64,000 bases of DNA. Origin: Clostridium sp. D33t1_170424_F3 (GTDB taxonomy: Bacteria; Bacillota; Clostridia; Oscillospirales; Acutalibacteraceae). The notes beneath the pieces were generated by a model. The model was not told the DNA's origin. It did not search any database and saw nothing but the letters and a program-made list of their open reading frames with translations. Made by a program: the position numbers and the translations under genes. The stretch is from NCBI RefSeq assembly GCF_015667585.1, contig NZ_JADPEG010000005.1:125044-189043 (forward strand), read 5' to 3'. Of the stretch, positions 59,471 to 64,000 are shown one piece after another (within the stretch, counting starts at the first letter, position 1; every line of letters starts with the position of its first letter).

Positions 59471-60259
59471 ATGATTTTACGAGGGCACGTCTTTTCACAG
59501 ACGTTGGAGATGGAAACCGGGATTACCGTGTTAGTACCGGGCGCTGCCCCGGCTTCCGGTGCGTACCGGGTGATTTACCTGTTGCACGGGCTGTGCGGAA
59601 GAAGCGGCGACTGGCTGGATTACACCATGCTGCCCGCTTACGCGGAAAAAAGCAATGCAGTCTTCATCATGCCGGAGGTTGCGCGCAGCTTTTATACAGA
59701 CATGCGGTACGGACAGCGGTTTTTTACCTATGTGACGGAGGAGCTTCCGGAGATTTGCCGAAACGTCTTCCGGATTGCGGCGGAGCGGGAAAACACGGCG
59801 GTTATCGGCGCGTCCATGGGCGGTTACGGCGCGTTGAAATGCGCGCTGTCCAGGCCGGAGCAGTACGGCGCCTGCGGGGCGTTTTCCTCCGCCTGCCTGT
59901 ATTTAAAAGAAACGCTCGCCATACAGCGCGCAGCGCAGGAGCGGGGCGACCTCTCCGCTCTGCAGCAGCGGTTCGGCATGCAGACCCCCACGGACTTTCA
60001 GGCGATGTTCGGGGAAGACCTGGACTGGCGGCCGGACTGCGAACCGCTGGAACTCGCCAAAAAGGCGGCAAAGGGGCCATACCGGCCCAAATTTTATCTG
60101 GCCTGCGGGGACAAGGACCTGTTCCGGCAGGACAACCTGCGCTTCTGCTGCGACCTGCGGCAGCTGGGCTTTGATTCCATGTATGAAGAGTGGAACGGCG
60201 TCCACGACTGGACCTTTTTTAACCGGGCGCTAAAAAAAGCACTGGATCAGCTTTTATAA
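59471..60259 (+). CDS. Esterase D / tributyrin-esterase-like hydrolase
   Basis: A 262-residue alpha/beta hydrolase with IYLLHGLCGRSGDW, the nucleophile elbow GASMGGYGALK and the catalytic His in GVHDWTFF. The Asp is probably in ACGDKDLF. The start at 59471 follows GGAGG; a longer frame upstream overlaps the gap after the VOC gene and is rejected. Short acyl esters are likely substrates. Confidence 0.9.
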   Translation: MILRGHVFSQTLEMETGITVLVPGAAPASGAYRVIYLLHGLCGRSGDWLDYTMLPAYAEKSNAVFIMPEVARSFYTDMRYGQRFFTYVTEELPEICRNVFRIAAERENTAVIGASMGGYGALKCALSRPEQYGACGAFSSACLYLKETLAIQRAAQERGDLSALQQRFGMQTPTDFQAMFGEDLDWRPDCEPLELAKKAAKGPYRPKFYLACGDKDLFRQDNLRFCCDLRQLGFDSMYEEWNGVHDWTFFNRALKKALDQLL

Positions 60260-60304
60260 AAACGCAGTCCCGATGGGAAAATCCGCCGGGGCTGTTTTTT
60301 TGTT
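60258..60304 (+). terminator. Terminator after the esterase gene
   Basis: AACGCAGTCCCG pairs with CGGGGCTGTT (with one G-T and one bulge) and is followed by seven or more Ts. Confidence 0.7.
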
Positions 60305-60335
60305 TTTCAGTGGTATTTTGCCCGCATTTCTGCTA

Positions 60336-60344
60336 TGATACAAT
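60336..60344 (+). promoter_or_regulatory. Extended -10 promoter for the small membrane protein gene
   Basis: TGATACAAT at 60336-60344; a possible -35 (TTGCCC, 60318) has a short 15-base spacer. The leader of about 110 bases shows no gene. Confidence 0.35.
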
Positions 60345-60459
60345 CAGAGTGGTTCAGGTTAATACGATCAGCAGTTCAGCGTTCGGGGAAGGCTGCTGCG
60401 GCATTGCCGTCCCAGTATCCCCTGTTTACGAAAACCGCTCTGGAAAGGTGGCGAAGAAT

Positions 60460-60690
60460 ATGAAAAGGCTCTTTGGCTATGCAAACGAATATGTCAGACA
60501 ATCAGACTGGAAGGACCTGGCACTGCTCAAATTTTGCCTGTGTGCCGCTGGAATTCTGATTGGAACGGCGCTCCCGCAGAAGGTGAGGAAACCGGTGGTG
60601 TTTACGGCGATGGGGGTATTTGTCGCCACCTACATCCCGCTGATTTTGAAATTCCTGCGCATTGCGGGAGAGGGTGAAAAAGAACAGTGA
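60460..60690 (+). CDS. Small two-helix membrane protein
   Basis: A 76-residue protein starting MKRLFGYANEYVRQSDWKD. Two membrane helices follow (about 24-42 and 50-67). The SDWKDLALLKFCLCAAGILI segment matches a small Firmicutes family that databases sometimes label 'permease of phosphate ABC transporter'; I know of no evidence for that role. It is followed by the GNAT gene after about 35 bases. Confidence 0.7.
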   Translation: MKRLFGYANEYVRQSDWKDLALLKFCLCAAGILIGTALPQKVRKPVVFTAMGVFVATYIPLILKFLRIAGEGEKEQ

Positions 60691-60727
60691 CAACGGGCCT
60701 TTCCAACGTATGGAAAGGTGAATGTAT

Positions 60728-61231
60728 ATGCAACTGGAAACCAAACGGCTGCTCCTGCTTCCTCTGGACGAAGTCCAGATCAAAAACTGGATGGAAAACA
60801 TTCCCGCGCTGGAACAGGCATTTCGCTGTACATACGACGGCGAAAAGATGGAAGGCGTGTTTTTGCAGATTGTGCGGGAGCAGGCGGAGAAGGTGCAAAA
60901 CGACAGGGAAAACTGGCTGTTTCACACGTTCTGGCTTTTGCTCAGAAAAGAGGACCGGGTAGTCGTCGGCGCGGCGGATTTTAAAGCGCCGCCGGGCGAG
61001 GACGGCGCGGTGGAGATCGGCTACGGCCTCAACGCCGCGTATGAACACAATGGATATATGACGGAGGCGGTAGAGGCGATGTGCGGCTGGGCCTTTGTGC
61101 AGCCCGGTATCCGTACCATTCTGGCGGAGACGGAACCAGAAAACGACGCTTCCCGGCGCGTACTGTCGCGCTGTGCGTTCCGGCAGTACCGTGAAGCGGA
61201 AACCCTGTGGTGGAAACGAATAAAAACGTGA
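60728..61231 (+). CDS. GNAT acetyltransferase
   Basis: A 167-residue acyl-CoA transferase beginning MQLETKRLLLLPL. The acetyl-CoA region is GYGLNAAYEHNGYMTEAVEA, with the later ETEPENDASRRVLSRCAF. This resembles RimJ/RimL-type enzymes. ATG 60728 is seven bases from GGAAAGGTG; the ATG at 60722 is too near. Substrate unknown. Confidence 0.88.
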   Translation: MQLETKRLLLLPLDEVQIKNWMENIPALEQAFRCTYDGEKMEGVFLQIVREQAEKVQNDRENWLFHTFWLLLRKEDRVVVGAADFKAPPGEDGAVEIGYGLNAAYEHNGYMTEAVEAMCGWAFVQPGIRTILAETEPENDASRRVLSRCAFRQYREAETLWWKRIKT

Positions 61232-61236
61232 AAAAG

Positions 61237-61275
61237 ACCCGTCCCGCACGGTGAAAAGTGTGGGACGGGTTATTT
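61237..61275 (+). terminator. Terminator after the GNAT gene
   Basis: ACCCGTCCC pairs with GGGACGGGT, with an inner CAC/GTG, followed by TATTTTATAT. Confidence 0.75.
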
Positions 61276-61338
61276 TATATAGGACAGCTACTTGTCCAGT
61301 TTCATCCTGTATACTGGATCAAAAGGAGGCGCGAAGAT

Positions 61339-62169
61339 ATGTTGGAGATACCGGAGAGCGATACCATTGCCAGACAGTTGCGTGAAACCGTTGCGGGGAA
61401 GCAGATCGCATCGGTCGCGGCGAATGCGTCGCCGCACAGGTTTGCATTTTATTCCGGGGACCCGGAGGGATACCCGGCCCTGCTGGAAGGCCGCACGGTG
61501 GAGAATGCGGAGGCGCTGGCGGGACAGGTGGAAATCACGCTGGACAACGCACGGCTGTTGTTTGGCGACGGCGCGAATATCCGCTATTATGCCGCAGGTG
61601 AGAAACTCCCGGCAAAGCACCAGCTCTGTATCCGATTCACGGATGATTCCGCTCTGGTCTGTACCATCCAGATGTACGGGGGCATCTGGGCGTTTTTGGA
61701 AGGGGAAAACGACAATTTTTATTATACAGTCGCCAAAGAAAAGCCCAACCCGCTGACCGATGCGTTTGACCGCGCGTATTTTGACAGCCTGTGGAACGGA
61801 ATCAAACCCACGCTGAGCGTCAAGGGACTGCTGGCGACGGAGCAGCGGATTCCCGGACTGGGAAACGGTTCATTGCAGGACATTTTGTACCGGGCGGGCC
61901 TGCATCCGAAGTCGCGGGCGGAAGCGTTGAACAGGGAACAGCGGGACAGGCTGTTTCACAGTGTGAAGCATACGCTGCGGGAAATGGCGGAGCAGGGCGG
62001 CAGAGACACAGAAAAAGACCTGTTTGGGAATCCGGGCGGATACCGTTCGTTCCTCTCCAAAAACACCGTGCAGTATCCCTGTTTACAGTGCGGCGGCCCG
62101 CTGGTACGCCAGGCTTACTTGGGCGGCAATGTGTATTTCTGCCCGGCCTGTCAGCCGCTTGTCCGATGA
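61339..62169 (+). CDS. Fpg/Nei-family DNA glycosylase homologue without Pro2
   Basis: A 276-residue protein of the formamidopyrimidine glycosylase family. The start is fixed by AAAGGAGG nine bases upstream. It begins MLEIPESDTIARQL: the Glu of the PE pair is present but residue 2 is Leu, not the Pro that forms the Schiff base. The helix-two-turn-helix (IPGLGNGSLQDILYRAGLHP) and the C-terminal zinc finger (CLQCGG ... CPACQ) are kept. A Pro-less branch of this family exists in Firmicutes; its activity is uncertain. The next gene overlaps by four bases. Confidence 0.88.
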   Translation: MLEIPESDTIARQLRETVAGKQIASVAANASPHRFAFYSGDPEGYPALLEGRTVENAEALAGQVEITLDNARLLFGDGANIRYYAAGEKLPAKHQLCIRFTDDSALVCTIQMYGGIWAFLEGENDNFYYTVAKEKPNPLTDAFDRAYFDSLWNGIKPTLSVKGLLATEQRIPGLGNGSLQDILYRAGLHPKSRAEALNREQRDRLFHSVKHTLREMAEQGGRDTEKDLFGNPGGYRSFLSKNTVQYPCLQCGGPLVRQAYLGGNVYFCPACQPLVR

Positions 62170-62561
62170 AGCGGGAGACAATCGCCCCCTGCGGGATGAA
62201 CTGCGCCCTGTGTGCCGTTTATCAGCGGGAGAAAAAGAACTGCCCGGGCTGCCGGGCCGGCAGTGCGGGAAAACCGGGCCACTGCCGGAGCTGCGCAATC
62301 AAGAGCTGCTCGGTGATGCGCACAGAGGGCGGACGCTGCGAAACTTGCCCGGACTTCCCCTGTGAACGATTGAAACGGCTGGACCGGCGGTATCGGAAGC
62401 AGTACCATGTCAGCCTGCTGGAAAACCTGCGGATGATACAAGCGGAAGGAATGGATGCGTTCTTGCGGGAAGAGGATGCGCGCTGGACCTGCTCCGCCTG
62501 TGGGGAGCGGTTGTGTATGCATGAAACGACCTGCCCATCCTGTGGAAAAGAGAGGAAATAA
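62166..62561 (+). CDS. DUF3795-like cysteine-rich protein
   Basis: A 131-residue protein with at least 16 Cys residues. The first part APCGMNCALCAVYQ and CPGCRAG with CRSCAIKSC and CETCPDFPC fits DUF3795; the end has a zinc ribbon (CSACGERLC, CPSCGKERK). It is translationally coupled to the Fpg/Nei homologue by an ATGA overlap. Metal binding is likely; function is unknown. Confidence 0.8.
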   Translation: MKRETIAPCGMNCALCAVYQREKKNCPGCRAGSAGKPGHCRSCAIKSCSVMRTEGGRCETCPDFPCERLKRLDRRYRKQYHVSLLENLRMIQAEGMDAFLREEDARWTCSACGERLCMHETTCPSCGKERK

Positions 62562-62571
62562 CCGTGCCGTC

Positions 62572-62600
62572 TTGACATTCCGCCGCGATCGTTGTATGAT
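62572..62600 (+). promoter_or_regulatory. Promoter of the XRE-def pair
   Basis: TTGACA at 62572-62577 and TATGAT at 62595-62600 with a 17-base spacer, just after the DUF3795 gene. Confidence 0.75.
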
Positions 62601-62633
62601 GGATGTAAGGTAAACATGACAGAGGTGGGGCAT

Positions 62634-62870
62634 TTGAAAAACCGGATCCGGGAACTGCGAGAGGCGCAGGAATTGACGCAGGAACAGCTGGGGAAGCTGG
62701 TGGGGACGTCCCGTCAGGCGATCCACGCCATTGAGGCGGAAAAGTTTGAACCGTCCATTTGGCTGGCATACGACATTGCCCGGGTGTTCGATTGCCGGAT
62801 CGAGGACGTGTTCCTGTTTGAAGAGAGCGAAAAGAAATCGCGCGCGGAAAAGAGCAGGGGGGAAGGCTGA
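62634..62870 (+). CDS. Small XRE-family regulator
   Basis: A 78-residue helix-turn-helix protein of the Cro/CI type. The start is the TTG at 62634 (MKNRIRELREAQELTQ), after AGAGGTGGGG; an ATG at 62616 precedes that site. The recognition region is LGKLVGTSRQAIHAIEA, followed by DIARVFDCRIEDVFLF, typical of small regulators in Clostridia. It overlaps the deformylase by one base. Confidence 0.88.
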   Translation: MKNRIRELREAQELTQEQLGKLVGTSRQAIHAIEAEKFEPSIWLAYDIARVFDCRIEDVFLFEESEKKSRAEKSRGEG

Positions 62871-63325
62871 TGGCGCTGCGGAATTTACGGTATGAGGACG
62901 ATGAAATTTTGCGGAAGAAAAGCCGTGAAGTGCCGGAGGTGGACGATAAAATCCGACAGCTGCTGGACGACATGGCGGATACCATGTATGCGCTTGGAAA
63001 CGGCGCGGGTCTGGCGGCCTGCCAGGTCGGCATCCTCAAGCGGCTTGTGGTGATCGACATGGGGGACGGGCATTTGATGAAGCTGGTAAACCCGAGAATC
63101 ATCGGCAGCAGCGGCGTGCAGGAGTGTTTGGAAGGCTGTTTGAGCTTTCCGGACCGCTTTGGAAAAACCGTGCGTCCGCAGAAGGTTATTGTGCAGGCGC
63201 TGGACGAAAACGGCTGCGAACAGATTTTGACCGGGGAGGGCGAGCTGGCAAAGTGCTTTTGCCATGAAATCGACCATCTGAACGGCATTGTCCTGCCCGA
63301 TCGCGTGACGGAATGGATCTGCTGA
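62870..63325 (+). CDS. def: Peptide deformylase
   Basis: Removes the N-formyl group from new proteins. The 151-residue enzyme has all three motifs: NGAGLAACQVG (I), ECLEGCLSFPD with the metal Cys (II) and CHEIDHLNGIV with the metal His pair and catalytic Glu (III). It is coupled to the XRE gene rather than to fmt, which is unusual, so it may be a second copy. Confidence 0.94.
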   Translation: MALRNLRYEDDEILRKKSREVPEVDDKIRQLLDDMADTMYALGNGAGLAACQVGILKRLVVIDMGDGHLMKLVNPRIIGSSGVQECLEGCLSFPDRFGKTVRPQKVIVQALDENGCEQILTGEGELAKCFCHEIDHLNGIVLPDRVTEWIC

Positions 63326-63359
63326 CAAACAGCCTTGCAGAAAAATTTTGCATTATGGG

Positions 63360-63389
63360 TTGACAAAACCGTACCCTGTGGGATATATT
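63360..63389 (+). promoter_or_regulatory. Promoter of the T-box leader and ilvB
   Basis: TTGACA at 63360-63365 and TATATT at 63384-63389 with an 18-base spacer. Confidence 0.7.
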
Positions 63390-63395
63390 AGTAAC

Positions 63396-63690
63396 AATAC
63401 AGTTGAATAAAGACCGTTGCGAGCGTGCACGGTTTTGCGATGATGGGGACGGAGCGTATGTAAGCCGCTTCAGAGAGCCGCCGGGTGGTGTAAGGCGGTG
63501 CGGAGCATACAGGACATCACCCCGGAGCAGGCGGCTGAACCCCCTTGCGGGCAAGTAGGCGCGTCCGGTTTCTCACCGTTACAGGAGAGTGTATTGATAG
63601 ATACACATGAGCGGCTGCATTGCAGCACTTAGAGTGGTACCGCGGAAGCTGATAGCCTTCGTCTCTAATCAGAGACGAAGGCTTTTTTGT
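63396..63690 (+). promoter_or_regulatory. T-box leader (probable Ile specifier) upstream of ilvB
   Basis: A tRNA-sensing leader. The stem I AGAGAG-type internal region lies at about 63470-63500. GGGG/CCCC and GTATG/CATAC enclose a specifier loop AGGACATCA, in which ATC (63516-63518) followed by A would read isoleucine tRNA. The T-box GTGGTACCGCGG lies at 63634-63645, followed by the terminator AGCCTTCGTCTCT/AGAGACGAAGGCT with a T-run (63654-63688). Uncharged tRNA-Ile would favour read-through into ilvB. Confidence 0.9.
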
Positions 63691-63731
63691 TTATCACGAT
63701 TACAGGGAAGATATGTCAGGAGGAATCAATT

Positions 63732-64000
63732 ATGGTATTGACAGGAGCGCAGGTCATCATGGAATGTCTGCTGGAGCAGGGCGTGGATACCGTGTTCGGG
63801 TATCCGGGCGGTTCAGTGCTGTACATCTACGACGCGCTGTACGAGTATCGGGACCGTATCAATCATGTGCGCACCGCGCACGAACAGGGGGCGGCGCACG
63901 CGGCGGACGGCTACGCGCGGTCCACAGGCAAAACGGGCGTCTGCATTGCAACCTCCGGCCCCGGCGCGACGAATCTGGTGACGGGCATCGCCACCGCATA
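63732..64000 (+). CDS. ilvB: Acetolactate synthase large subunit (IlvB), 3'-partial
   Basis: Begins [18 protein letters not shown] after AGGAGGAA and runs off the window after 89 codons. The N-terminal thiamine-diphosphate-binding region is clear: [15 protein letters not shown], the catalytic Glu in [17 protein letters not shown], and [15 protein letters not shown]. It is the first gene after the T-box, so a branched-chain amino acid operon probably continues. Confidence 0.94.
   Translation, partial: MVLTGAQVIMECLLEQGVDTVFGYPGGSVLYIYDALYEYRDRINHVRTAHEQGAAHAADGYARSTGKTGVCIATSGPGATNLVTGIATA

Noticed and set aside
59317-60174. Alternative plus-strand frame overlapping the esterase
   Set aside because: The esterase frame has the full catalytic motifs and a ribosome site; the other is Arg/Gly-rich noise.

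Overview
The window looks like a chromosomal segment of a GC-rich, low-spore-gene Clostridia, most like the Oscillospiraceae/Ruminococcaceae. The evidence is a monoderm gene set: FabK-type enoyl reductase, ClpE-type chaperone, ECF transporter, ThrE split exporter, T-box leader, AGGAGG ribosome sites and frequent TTG starts. It also has the anaerobic sulfite reductase AsrABC. The species assignment is an inference from gene content only.

Layout. 1-2.9 kb: C-terminal part of a secreted LamG/FIVAR surface protein. 3.2-13.0 kb: a complete type II fatty-acid synthesis operon (fabH-fabK-fabD-fabG-fabF-accB-fabZ-accC-accD-accA) ending in a DegV/FakB-like gene; no acyl carrier protein gene is present. 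13.0-20.6 kb: a two-component system divergent from an exporter operon (39-aa membrane peptide, SLH protein, MacA-like adaptor, ABC ATPase, MacB-like permease), with 11-bp-phased boxes before both promoters. 20.6-24.8 kb: catalase with a PerR-type box, a P-loop kinase, a small membrane protein and an RlmI-like methyltransferase. 24.9-33.6 kb: DEAD-box helicase, an alpha/beta hydrolase/condensation-like/DUF6320 trio, amidohydrolase, MutY and a split ThrE exporter. 33.7-35.2 kb: a two-domain PPK2 kinase on the minus strand.

35.4-49.1 kb: a 126-bp structured tandem repeat, then ruvC-ruvA-ruvB, a COG3323-like gene, glmM, a methyltransferase, ecfA1-ecfA2-ecfT-truA, a DUF5711-like protein, cvpA, pgsA and clpE. 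49.2-49.8 kb: five tRNA genes (Gly, Arg, His, Gln, Lys). 49.8-50.9 kb: an AT-rich accessory patch behind tRNA-Lys with a 110-bp tandem repeat, an AbrB-like gene whose start position reads ATA, and an XRE regulator. 51.0-54.0 kb: asrABC on the minus strand. 54.3-64.0 kb: a structured leader before a Gfo/Idh oxidoreductase, ROK repressor, AI-2E-type transporter, nitroreductase, VOC protein, esterase, small membrane protein, GNAT, Fpg/Nei homologue without Pro2, DUF3795 protein, XRE regulator, peptide deformylase, and a T-box leader before ilvB, which runs off the window.

Most of the window is conserved housekeeping DNA. The parts not explained by known families are the 126-bp and 110-bp tandem repeats, the 72-bp repeat near the two-component system, the structured leader before the Gfo/Idh gene, and several operator-like palindromes. 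No CRISPR array, rRNA or insertion sequence was seen.
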